Of a DNA stretch of 22,207 nucleotides, positions 7,620 to 15,140 are shown in pieces. Every line of letters begins with the position of its first letter. Positions within the stretch are counted from its first letter, which is position 1. This DNA is from Gemmatimonadota bacterium (GTDB taxonomy: Bacteria > Latescibacterota > UBA2968): NCBI GenBank assembly GCA_002714465.1, contig PAXL01000043.1, positions 1 through 22,207 of the forward strand, in the 5' to 3' direction. Under the pieces are notes generated by a model. That model did not search any database, was not told where the DNA came from, and saw only the letters and a program-made list of their open reading frames with translations. The translations under genes were made by a program, and so were the position numbers.

Positions 7620-8495
7620 CTATTCGCACGAAACGGCGCGCACGGGGGCATATCCCTTTTCCTGGATGATGCATTGACCCTCGTCGCTCAGGATCCAGTC
7701 GAGATAGGTCTTGATCTCGCCCTCAGGCTCGCCGTTGGTATACATGAACAGAGGACGGGCAATGGGATAGGTCCGATCGGAGGCCGTCTCTACCGATGGC
7801 GCAACGCACGACCCGTCATCCGTCGTCGCGATACACGCCATCTTGATGTGGTCCGTCGCGTAGGCCAACCCGCTGTAGCCGATCGCACACGGCGTCTTCT
7901 CCACCAGATCCACCACATCCTTCGAACCGTGCATATCGAGTGTACCCTGTCGGTATTTGCCGCCCTTCCCCAGCACAGCCTGCTGGAAATAGACATAGGT
8001 ACCCGAGTTGTTCTGACGGCTCACCACGACGATCTCGTTCCCCTTGCAGCCGGGGACGTCGACCCCGAGGTCGGACCAGTTGTCGTACTCCTGACCGCGC
8101 CGGTAAATCTTGGCCAGCTGAGAAATACTCATCGAGTTGATCGGGTTGTCCGAGTGCAGGAACACGGCCAATGCATCGTAGCCGACGATGTGCTCCACGG
8201 GCGTCTGGCCCCGCTCCTTGGCCAAGTCGATCTCTTTCTGCTTCATCTGGCGGCTGGCATTAGCGATGTCGACGGTGCCGTTGATCATCGCTGCGATGCC
8301 TGTTCCGGAGCCGCCGCCGGACACAGCAATGGCCACGGCATCGGCCTTCTTGCTGTAGGCCTCGGCCCACGCTTTAGCCACGTTGACCAGAGTGTCCGAG
8401 CCCTTATTCTGAATGGCGGTTCTTGCCAGCACGTTAGCGGAATGGAACACGACAGTGAGAATGCAGGTCAGAACCATCACCGACGTTCGTTTCAT
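7620..8495 (-). CDS. pstS: Periplasmic phosphate-binding protein PstS
   Basis: Substrate-binding protein of the Pst importer, 291 residues. A signal peptide is clear: KR, then a hydrophobic core, with probable cleavage after NVLA at about residue 24. There is no lipobox cysteine at the cleavage site. Phosphate-contact segments are recognisable: KGSDTLVN (31-38), SGGGSGTG (59-66), ANASRQMK (78-85) and SRQNNSGTYVYF (159-170). Six cysteines in the mature chain (150, 203, 221, 230, 275, 290) allow up to three disulfides. The start at 8495 has AAGGAG 8 bases upstream; longer readings would cross the promoter. It is the first gene of the pst operon. Confidence 0.93.
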   Translation of the reverse strand: MKRTSVMVLTCILTVVFHSANVLARTAIQNKGSDTLVNVAKAWAEAYSKKADAVAIAVSGGGSGTGIAAMINGTVDIANASRQMKQKEIDLAKERGQTPVEHIVGYDALAVFLHSDNPINSMSISQLAKIYRRGQEYDNWSDLGVDVPGCKGNEIVVVSRQNNSGTYVYFQQAVLGKGGKYRQGTLDMHGSKDVVDLVEKTPCAIGYSGLAYATDHIKMACIATTDDGSCVAPSVETASDRTYPIARPLFMYTNGEPEGEIKTYLDWILSDEGQCIIQEKGYAPVRAVSCE

Positions 8496-8536
8496 TCGAT
8501 CTACTCCTTGAAGGGGGTCTGATGGGCAACGGTCGT

Positions 8537-8577
8537 TGCCCCAAGTGTACATCGGGAATGTTACAGCCCGGTTACAG
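8537..8577 (-). promoter_or_regulatory. Pho-box-type promoter of the pst operon
   Basis: On the minus strand CTGTAAC (8577-8571), CGGG, CTGTAAC (8566-8560) form a direct repeat with an 11-bp period. This is the geometry of the proteobacterial Pho box (CTGTCAT-N4-CTGTCAT). After ten bases comes TACACT (8549-8544), a plausible -10 element at the spacing seen in PhoB-activated promoters, where the Pho box replaces the -35. Transcription would start near 8537, giving an approximately 40-base leader before pstS. The PhoB gene in this window is the obvious regulator. Confidence 0.7.
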
Positions 8578-8625
8578 ACTCTAACCGACCCCATTCTTAG
8601 CTATTCGCCACACACAAAGCGAAAC

Positions 8626-8651
8626 GGGCAAGCCCCGGATGGGACTTGCCC
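8626..8651. repeat. GGGCAAG/CTTGCCC inverted repeat
   Basis: GGGCAAG (8626-8632) and CTTGCCC (8645-8651) pair over 7 bp. The stem continues after a C/A mismatch as CCC/GGG around a GGAT loop. The nearest T-run is about 20 bases further on (8671-8675), so a classical terminator is doubtful. It could be an old terminator or an operator between two divergent transcription units. Confidence 0.35.
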
Positions 8652-8899
8652 ACTGTTAGATGGTTTGGCTTTTTGGGCTGCGCCACGCCCGCCGCCGGTC
8701 ACGATTGCAATTTGTTCGTTTAATCTCATTTTAGTTTCCATCCAGATACTCTGGTTCTAGTATTCTCGGTGATGACAAGGTGGAGAGAGGTCAGAGTTTG
8801 CGTAGCAGACAATCTCCAGGGTGTGAGTTACTGATTCTGTTGAAATCGGCATCAACCGCTTCAATGCGTATGCTTATTGCGGGGATGATGTGTGTCCTG

Positions 8900-8918
8900 C
8901 GCGGACGTTACGTCCGTG
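8900..8918. promoter_or_regulatory. Short palindrome before the PL8-like lyase
   Basis: CGGACG-TTA-CGTCCG (8902-8916) is a perfect dyad of 6 bp with a 3-base centre, extendable to 8900-8918 with one G-T pair. It lies 28-46 bases before the lyase start, where an operator or leader hairpin would act. No regulator gene in the window can be matched to it. Confidence 0.3.
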
Positions 8919-8945
8919 TAGTCTGAAACTAAAGGTAAACAACGT

Positions 8946-11111
8946 ATGGATGATTTCAACCTGATCAAGGACAGGGTGGTTGCGGAGCTTCTGAAGGGCG
9001 ACGTGACCGTATACCGCGATGTCGACAAACCTCTTGGCGATGATGACCGAGTGCGATCCATTATCGCTCGAATGGAAGAAGACGGGAGTTTTGGCGACAT
9101 AGACTATACCGATCTAACCAGAGAAGCCGGATTTCCACATCGCAATCACACAATCGACTTAGTTCAGCTGGCCAAGGCGTATCGAACTGAGTCCTCTGAG
9201 TCTTATGGCAGCGCTGAACTGGAAGAGACCATCACTCGAGGATACGCCTACTGGGTCGATCATGACTTCTTGGGTGATAACTGGCACAACAACCAGATCT
9301 CCACACCCACTAGCCTTGTCGAGTTGATGCTTCTATTTGGTGATCGGTTGCCCGAAGAGCTCGTTGGAAAAGGGCAGCCGATCATCGGTCGCGCCCATAT
9401 GCAGGCAGGAGGCGCACGACCAAGCGGAGACAGGATCGTGATTGCCGGGATCCTGGCGAAGAACCTGCTTTTCCGCGGTGAAAGAGAACAGTTCGACGAC
9501 ATCATTCGGTTGATCGAGGGCGAGTTGAAGTTCTCGACCGGCACCCGGGGCATGCAGCACGACTACAGCTTCCACCATCGCGGCGATCGCGTGAACAACA
9601 CGACATCGTATGGCTACGGAAAGTATGCGAACGTATTCGGTGAGTGGTCATACTACGTAGCGGACACGTCGTATGCGTTCTCCGTCGACAAGATCAGTCA
9701 CCTAGTCGATTACTATTTGGACGGCATCTACAAGATGCAGGTCTACGGGATCTATGCGGATGTGAGTGCGAAGAACCGCGCGATCACCCACAAAAGCACG
9801 AAATTGAAGCCTGAAGATACGCTTGAGATTGAGCGACTTTTGGAGAGCACAGACTATCGTAGGGACGAGCTTGAAGAGATCATTCGTCTGCGTAAGGGAG
9901 AGGCGAAGCCCTCGGCGTCGTTCGCGAAATTCTTCTGGCAGAGTGAACATTTCGTTTTTCAGCGGCCGACCTTCTACGCGACGGTGAGAATGTTCTCAAC
10001 CCGAAACAGAAACATGGAAGTTCCTTACAACGGCCCAGGGAAGTTGACGCACCACCGGGGAGACGGGACGAACTACCTGTCGCTCAAGGGAGACGAATAT
10101 CATAACATCTGGCCGGTTTACGACTGGCAAAAGATTTCCGGTGCGACGATTCTTCAAAAGCCGGTGTTGCCATCACCCAAAGAGATCCAGAAAGATGGAC
10201 TTACGGAATTCGTTGGGGCGGTTACGGATGGTCTGTATGGTGCTGCAGCGTTCGACTTTAGGAGTCCACACGACCATATCGAAGCTAGGAAATCGTGGTT
10301 CTTCTTCGACGATCTCTATGTCTGCTTGGGGACCGGGATACGCACACCTCGATTCGAGGGTGGCGGTCTTGCGACTGGGAATCTGGATGTGAAACCTTCG
10401 ATTATCACTACCCTGAATCAGGCGCTTCTGAGAGACGAAGTCGTCGTTTCTAGGAATGGCTCCCCGGAGAAGATGGCCCAGGGATGCCGAGAACTGACCG
10501 ATGTCGAGTGGATTCACAATGGCCGGGTAGGGTATGCTTTCCCGGAGCCCGAGACTGTCCAGTTGTCCAACCAAACGGAGGAAGGTCGTTGGTCTGACAT
10601 TACTGATGAGAAAAATATCTCTGATGAAGTCGTGACAGAGGACGTGTTTATGCTGTGGCTCGACCACGGTTCAAGGCCAGAAGGTGAGTCGTATCAGTAT
10701 ATCGTCTTGCCTGATGTGGCAGCGGCAGAGCTATCAGGTGGTGACGTCGTAAGTCGTGTCGATATCTTGCGGAACACACCCAATATTCAGGCCGTGAGGC
10801 ACTCAGAGCTCAATATTTGCCAGATCGCTTTCTACGAAGGAGGAGAGGTTCAGATCACAGAAGCGACCAGCATCCGATCGGATAGCCAAGGCATGGTCAT
10901 GTCTAAGATGGCTGGGGATCGGATTCTAGAGATCTCAGTATCAGACCCATCGAGACGATGTAGTCGAGCCATTCTCACTGTTTCGGGCATCTACACTTCG
11001 AATGGGAACAGCTTTGCGACTATTCCGAACGAGAGGGATCAGAGCACGATGATTCTGGTAGATTTGCCCGTTGATGTCTCCGCAGGCGATAGTGTGACGG
11101 TGAAGTTGTAA
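8946..11111 (+). CDS. PL8-fold polysaccharide lyase (hyaluronate/chondroitin/xanthan lyase-like), leaderless
   Basis: Predicted to cleave a uronate-containing polysaccharide by beta-elimination. The 721 residues start directly in helical sequence with no signal peptide, unlike most characterised PL8 enzymes. The alpha/alpha-toroid half (to about 330) contains DNWHNNQISTP (111-121) and the region HDYSFHHRGD (205-214) leading to SYGYG (221-225), where PL8 enzymes carry catalytic His and Tyr. NRAITH (277-282) matches the PL8 GRxISR motif. The beta-sandwich half includes MFSTRNRN (349-356), RGDGTNYL (371-378) and IWPVYDWQKISGATI (388-402), which is highly typical of PL8. By eye the catalytic His position is Arg212 (with His210/His211 just before it) and the Asn position is not conserved, so substrate and mechanism are uncertain. 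The start is bounded by an in-frame stop at 8931-8933; AAAGG lies 10 bases upstream. Confidence 0.8.
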   Translation: MDDFNLIKDRVVAELLKGDVTVYRDVDKPLGDDDRVRSIIARMEEDGSFGDIDYTDLTREAGFPHRNHTIDLVQLAKAYRTESSESYGSAELEETITRGYAYWVDHDFLGDNWHNNQISTPTSLVELMLLFGDRLPEELVGKGQPIIGRAHMQAGGARPSGDRIVIAGILAKNLLFRGEREQFDDIIRLIEGELKFSTGTRGMQHDYSFHHRGDRVNNTTSYGYGKYANVFGEWSYYVADTSYAFSVDKISHLVDYYLDGIYKMQVYGIYADVSAKNRAITHKSTKLKPEDTLEIERLLESTDYRRDELEEIIRLRKGEAKPSASFAKFFWQSEHFVFQRPTFYATVRMFSTRNRNMEVPYNGPGKLTHHRGDGTNYLSLKGDEYHNIWPVYDWQKISGATILQKPVLPSPKEIQKDGLTEFVGAVTDGLYGAAAFDFRSPHDHIEARKSWFFFDDLYVCLGTGIRTPRFEGGGLATGNLDVKPSIITTLNQALLRDEVVVSRNGSPEKMAQGCRELTDVEWIHNGRVGYAFPEPETVQLSNQTEEGRWSDITDEKNISDEVVTEDVFMLWLDHGSRPEGESYQYIVLPDVAAAELSGGDVVSRVDILRNTPNIQAVRHSELNICQIAFYEGGEVQITEATSIRSDSQGMVMSKMAGDRILEISVSDPSRRCSRAILTVSGIYTSNGNSFATIPNERDQSTMILVDLPVDVSAGDSVTVKL

Positions 11112-11120
11112 AGAGGGCGT

Positions 11121-11495
11121 GTGAGTAGGAAAAGCGACATCTGTATCGGCAAGCAGACGGGCCGTCCGCTGACGGAGTACGACTCTCTTGAGGAAGCTCG
11201 GGAGGGCGCCGATTACGCGAATGTCACATACAAACGCAACCTTGTCCCGTATGAGTGCGAAGTATGCAGAAAGTGGCATCTTTCACCAAAGAGCCGGATG
11301 ACTCCGAGCACGAAGTGCCCGTACTGCAAGGGCGCAAACGGTCAAGTGAAAGATGCTTACCGAAATCAGCGCGAAGCCCAGTGTCGAGCAGACATTCTGC
11401 GGAAGGAGCAGGGCGTGTCGCTCAAGGCGTATCGATGTCAGTATAGCGACAAGTGGCATCTGACTCGGGACCAGAGCGTCACCCGCATTACGTAA
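11121..11495 (+). CDS. Small duplicated zinc-ribbon protein of unknown function
   Basis: 124 residues with a GTG start nine bases after the PL8-like stop and GAGG just upstream, so it is co-translated with the lyase. The first unit has YECEVCRKWHL (44-54) followed by CPYC (66-69), giving four cysteines suitable for one zinc site. A second, diverged unit reads AYRCQYSDKWHL (103-114), in which the second Cys is Ser109. Both units are preceded by similar Ala/Arg-rich helices (about 26-38 and 86-98), indicating internal duplication. The C-x2-C-x2-WHL pattern occurs in small uncharacterised bacterial proteins. I do not recognise a function. Nucleic-acid or protein binding is possible. It has no signal peptide. 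Confidence 0.75.
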   Translation: MSRKSDICIGKQTGRPLTEYDSLEEAREGADYANVTYKRNLVPYECEVCRKWHLSPKSRMTPSTKCPYCKGANGQVKDAYRNQREAQCRADILRKEQGVSLKAYRCQYSDKWHLTRDQSVTRIT

Positions 11496-11597
11496 TCCAT
11501 CCCCATTTCTTCAGGTTCAGGCAGCTAGCCTCGACGCTCTCCTTGGGTGAGAGCCTGCTTGCCCGGCCCTGCGTGTGTCCTCCTCAGGTTTCTGAAA

Positions 11598-11626
11598 CGG
11601 CAAAAACTAGCAGCATTTTTTGGCCG
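11598..11626. terminator. Possible bidirectional terminator between convergent genes
   Basis: CGGCAAAAA (11598-11606) can pair with TTTTT and GCCG (11616-11626) across a two-base bulge, with a 9-base loop. A/T runs give a U-tract in either direction. It lies in the 136-base gap between the zinc-ribbon gene and the end of the BNR gene, where a shared terminator is expected. The stem is imperfect. Confidence 0.35.
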
Positions 11627-11631
11627 AAGGA

Positions 11632-12903
11632 CTAACCAACCCTCTGCACGAGACCTGAGTCACCCCACAGATATAGCTGTCGATTCTCTTCATCCGAATG
11701 CGGGTCGATTTCGTAGAACACAATCTGGCCGTCGGGATGAGCGTCGTTGACAAGCGCGCTCACGTGATACCTTATCTGATCTGATTCGGCAACGGTCTGC
11801 TCTTTCTCCCAGCTTTCACCGCCATCCTCCGATCGCCACCAAGCCACCTCGCCGCCACTACCCTCGTGATTACCGTGCATGATCACCCGAATGACACCGC
11901 TATCCTCTACAACCATGTCACCATCCTGCCGGACGACGGTGTCTGTGATTTCTACTGGTTCGGTCCACGATCCGTTCCGCCATCTTGTGAAGCGAATCCT
12001 AGCTGGCTGTCCGTATCGGAACAGCACGAGTGGGTTTCCGTCGTCGTCTATCTTGCAAACGCAATGGTTACAGCGATTCCCTTGCGAGTCGACAACGCGC
12101 GTTAACTGATCCGCTTCAGACCTCGACAGGGGTATCGGCAGCGTATCGCCGGCAGCGTTCGTCCACGAATCCAACACCGTATCCCAGGTCATATAGTAGA
12201 CGTTGTACCGAGTCGGTTGATGGTCCGTGTCACTGCACAGGTGATAGACATACATGCAACCGACGATTCCGTCCCTCTGCCGGGTGAACCACATGTACCA
12301 ACTGTCGCGCACGCCTTCCATGTCGGAGCGGAGATTGTGCTTCAGGTAAGGCCTGGCCGCCGTGAACGTCCTCCCGTTGTCGGTTGACCGTTGGATTACC
12401 CAGTCGCTTTTGTGCCCTCCGTGTCGGTAGAAGAGAAAGATCTCGCCGTTGTCCATCTTCACGAACTGGCTATAGGTGCCGCGCTTCGACACGTTTTCCA
12501 GGACGCTCCAGCTTGATATATCCTCCGGCCGATCAGTGATTACGTGGGTCTGCTCACCTCGTCCTCTGGTGACACCAAATGGGTTGCCACCAAGGCCGTC
12601 GTGCCCTCCGTGCCCCCCAAAAGCGAGGTGCACATATCCCTCGTCATCGACGAGAAGAGCTGGCCGACCGTGGTTGTCCACTTTCTTCTGATCGGACCCG
12701 GGCTTGCCCATCAAGCTCACACCGGCTAAGACAGGCCCTTCCCACGAGCCAGACCGGTGATCGTAGGCGCACACATACGCGTCTTCCAGTGGCCCTTGGT
12801 AGGAGATGTAAGTTCGGCCGTTGAAGTATTGGGCGCACGGATGCTGCAGCGGATCGACGACGGCGCTAAAGCCGTTATCGGCGAAGTGATCTGATACGGC
12901 CAC
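11632..12903 (-). CDS. BNR-repeat beta-propeller protein (BNR_4-like; candidate glycan lyase or hydrolase)
   Basis: 423 residues, a probable seven-bladed propeller. Two Asp-box motifs are visible, STDNGRTF (173-180) and SEDGGESW (358-365). The segment VDNHGRPALLVDDEGYVHLAFGG (split here as 76-85 and 86-97) followed by HGGHDG (98-103) resembles the BNR_4 region. In ulvan-type lyases of PL24/PL25, which share this fold, His residues in similar places act in catalysis; here His78, His98 and His101, with Arg160/His161, are candidates. A sialidase-like hydrolase or a lectin-like binding role is equally possible. No signal peptide is present. The GTG start is supported by AGGAG six bases upstream. 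It is the last gene of the permease-unknown-sulfatase-BNR unit, 41 bases after the sulfatase. Confidence 0.75.
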   Translation of the reverse strand: MAVSDHFADNGFSAVVDPLQHPCAQYFNGRTYISYQGPLEDAYVCAYDHRSGSWEGPVLAGVSLMGKPGSDQKKVDNHGRPALLVDDEGYVHLAFGGHGGHDGLGGNPFGVTRGRGEQTHVITDRPEDISSWSVLENVSKRGTYSQFVKMDNGEIFLFYRHGGHKSDWVIQRSTDNGRTFTAARPYLKHNLRSDMEGVRDSWYMWFTRQRDGIVGCMYVYHLCSDTDHQPTRYNVYYMTWDTVLDSWTNAAGDTLPIPLSRSEADQLTRVVDSQGNRCNHCVCKIDDDGNPLVLFRYGQPARIRFTRWRNGSWTEPVEITDTVVRQDGDMVVEDSGVIRVIMHGNHEGSGGEVAWWRSEDGGESWEKEQTVAESDQIRYHVSALVNDAHPDGQIVFYEIDPHSDEENRQLYLWGDSGLVQRVG

Positions 12904-12944
12904 CGTGATCTCCTATCTATGACGGGTAAGACATACTGTAGGTA

Positions 12945-14228
12945 TCAGCTGAAACACCAACGACATTCGTCGGGTAAGTCAGGTGCTATGTCCAAACCAC
13001 CGATCCATTCCGTCAGCAGGCAACGATGCTCTTCCAGGGCCTGCTGAGCTGCGTCATCGACAGAAAGGTTACGTGTCTCCCCCGGATCCTCCTGCATGTC
13101 GAAGAGCTGCTCGATCGGATCGTCCTTGTAGGCGATATATTTATATCGGTTGGTCCGAATCATCTGGTGTTCATTGTTGTTGCACTCTGAGGCGACGAAA
13201 GCTCGGTCAAGCGTCTGGCCCTCCAATGCAGGCCGAAGACTTACGCCTTTGGCCCCCGAGGGAGCCCGTATTCCTGCGAAGTCACAGAGCGTGGGAAACA
13301 CATCCAGACCCGACGCTAGAGATGATCTGTCCACGACGCCCGACTGCACTCCCGGACCGCTGACGATGAGCGGCACTCTCACCGATTCGTCATAGAGGAA
13401 TCCCTTTCTTGTCATCGCGTGGTTAGCCATCCCTTCCCCGTGGTCCGACGTGAACAGGACGACGGTGTTGTCACGATCACCTGTGGCGTCGAGCGCAGCG
13501 AGAAGACGGGTCACTTCCGCGTCGACCATCTCGATGTGTCGCAAGTAGCTCCAGATGTAATACTGGAAGTGTCTGTGGCTCCAGTTTCCGTGTCTCGGCT
13601 CCAGACCGGCGTGCTTCTTTGCGATGCCTTCCGGCAGGGGCTCAGGGATCGATGAGAAGTTGTCGGGGAGTGGTGGCAACTCGTCGGCAAGCTCGGGGTA
13701 GGGTAGCTCGCCAGGGTCCATGCGGTTGAGACGCAGCCATTCGCAGATGTCGTGCGGCTGCATGTAAGAGGCGACCATCAGAAGCGGATTCGACGTGTCT
13801 CGTTTGTACAGATAGTTGACGCACCCGTCTGTGACGAGCGGATCGGATACTGTTCCCTGATGGCCGATCCCACTGCTGAGAACCTGGAAACCTTCGATCG
13901 AGTTCGGATAGCAGGCGGGGACGTGCCATTTGCCGGCAAAGACGGTATCGTAGCCTGCATCTCTGAAGTGTTGACCCATAGTCGGGAATTCTGGCCGGAT
14001 TGAGTGCCCGTTTGTCCAGACGCCCGTCTCGCTGGTCGTTCGTGAGGTGAACAGGGAGGATCTAGACGGCGAGCAGACGGGATTGGCACAATACGACTGC
14101 GTGAGGCTTGTGCCACCGTGGACGAGTTCATCGATCGCGGGTGTGCTCACGTGTTTCTGGCCAAGCGCACCAATAGTGTCTGCGTGCTGCTGGTCCGTAA
14201 TGATGAAAAGAATGTTCGGTTGGTTCAT
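12945..14228 (-). CDS. Type I formylglycine-dependent sulfatase, leaderless
   Basis: Hydrolyses sulfate esters, probably from a sulfated sugar. Near the N-terminus NILFIITDQQ (5-14) supplies metal ligand Asp12; position 13 is Gln rather than the second Asp of many members. Cys52 in CSPSR (52-56) is the residue converted to formylglycine, and the extended signature continues to SETG (66-69). GKWH (99-102), SDHGEG (261-266) and Lys275 complete the active-site pattern. 427 residues is slightly short for the S1 class. There is no signal peptide, so it should act in the cytoplasm. A formylglycine-generating or anSME enzyme is required but is not in this window. Subfamily and substrate cannot be told by eye. 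Confidence 0.92.
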   Translation of the reverse strand: MNQPNILFIITDQQHADTIGALGQKHVSTPAIDELVHGGTSLTQSYCANPVCSPSRSSLFTSRTTSETGVWTNGHSIRPEFPTMGQHFRDAGYDTVFAGKWHVPACYPNSIEGFQVLSSGIGHQGTVSDPLVTDGCVNYLYKRDTSNPLLMVASYMQPHDICEWLRLNRMDPGELPYPELADELPPLPDNFSSIPEPLPEGIAKKHAGLEPRHGNWSHRHFQYYIWSYLRHIEMVDAEVTRLLAALDATGDRDNTVVLFTSDHGEGMANHAMTRKGFLYDESVRVPLIVSGPGVQSGVVDRSSLASGLDVFPTLCDFAGIRAPSGAKGVSLRPALEGQTLDRAFVASECNNNEHQMIRTNRYKYIAYKDDPIEQLFDMQEDPGETRNLSVDDAAQQALEEHRCLLTEWIGGLDIAPDLPDECRWCFS

Positions 14229-14323
14229 CTTGCGTGAGCCTTTCAGATCTACAAGGCGGAGTAATCGGAGAGCTACACTTGCGAGCCTGAGACGTTAGGC
14301 TCTGGTCTGAATTTCTTCGTGGT

Positions 14324-15106
14324 TCAAGCCTTGTCTCGCTGCTGAGCGAGCTTGTTCTTGAACGTTTCGACGGCAGTATCACTCAGCAGGTAGACCATAT
14401 TATATGCCACAACCAGGACGAGCCTGTTCTGTTCGTCCAGCCAGTATTCAGTAGGCAGTTGTGCCGTACCCTTTCGAACGAAGCACCGCAGGTTGTGTCC
14501 GGCAGCTTTGTCCGTTCGGTCCGAGAACCAGAGCGTCTGATCGCGTTTGATTACCATCATTCGCTCCAGAACGTCGAAGTCGTAGTGGGTGGATTGATCT
14601 TGAGGCAGTCGTTGAACAGCATCGAAGAGACACCAATCACCCGTTGTCATCTCCTGGATCGGTGTCACAGATGATCGACCGTCGATGTAGACGGTCATCC
14701 GTTTCTCTGCGATTCTCGATTTCTGGTGCGTGTCCTGATTGGGAAGGTCCTCACCTGAGGGGCCGGTGAAGGTGCTGTCGAGTTCCCAGGTGACGGGTGT
14801 CGTGAGAGCGTCGCTGAGGCAGGCGATGCGCGACGCCGTCCGGGCACCAATCCCCTCCAGTAAGGCGATTTCTGTGACGACATTCAACGAGACGCCACCA
14901 CCTGAAATTGGTTGGCGTTCGATCGTCAGGTAGCCGGCATCGATGTTTCCCTTGTCATAACCGTGATTGGTCCAGACCAGATATGTGTGTGCCCAATTCT
15001 TTTCGGGATCGAAACTTGACGCTTCAGGAAGTGATGTCATCACGTCGATTCGATCGAGTGTCGAAGGCGTGATCGGGTAGTCGAGTACTTGTCTTTCTAA
15101 GGGCAT
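14324..15106 (-). CDS. Uncharacterised beta-rich protein
   Basis: 260 residues from the ATG at 15106, chosen because AAGGCGAG lies about 7 bases upstream; a GTG 15 bases earlier is possible. No signal peptide or membrane segment is seen. The sequence alternates short beta-like stretches. Its C-terminal part has the phrase PTEYWLDEQNRLVLVV followed by a short amphipathic helix, reminiscent of DUF3108/DUF6134-like beta-barrel domains, where a similar TxYWxDxxGRL pattern occurs; the resemblance is weak. It lies between the permease-USP gene (34-base gap) and the sulfatase (95-base gap), in the same orientation, so a role in handling the same glycan is likely but unproven. Confidence 0.7.
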   Translation of the reverse strand: MPLERQVLDYPITPSTLDRIDVMTSLPEASSFDPEKNWAHTYLVWTNHGYDKGNIDAGYLTIERQPISGGGVSLNVVTEIALLEGIGARTASRIACLSDALTTPVTWELDSTFTGPSGEDLPNQDTHQKSRIAEKRMTVYIDGRSSVTPIQEMTTGDWCLFDAVQRLPQDQSTHYDFDVLERMMVIKRDQTLWFSDRTDKAAGHNLRCFVRKGTAQLPTEYWLDEQNRLVLVVAYNMVYLLSDTAVETFKNKLAQQRDKA

Positions 15107-15140
15107 TGACTCGCCTTTCACTGTTTCAGGATACGCCTCA

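Larger units (their letters stand above)
8578..8945. other. Divergent intergenic region between pstS and the PL8-like lyase
   Basis: No gene or RNA gene is apparent here. It joins the phosphate locus to the polysaccharide locus, and base composition becomes more AT-rich from about 8690. It holds the inverted repeat at 8626-8651 and the palindrome at 8900-8918, listed separately. I could not identify a convincing sigma-70 promoter for the lyase; a TTGAAA near 8839 lacks a well-spaced -10. Confidence 0.5.

Noticed and set aside
7674..8522. 282-codon plus-strand frame opposite pstS
   Set aside because: It is fully antisense to a clear PstS with signal peptide and phosphate-binding motifs. Its sequence is Arg/His/Val-rich shadow sequence.
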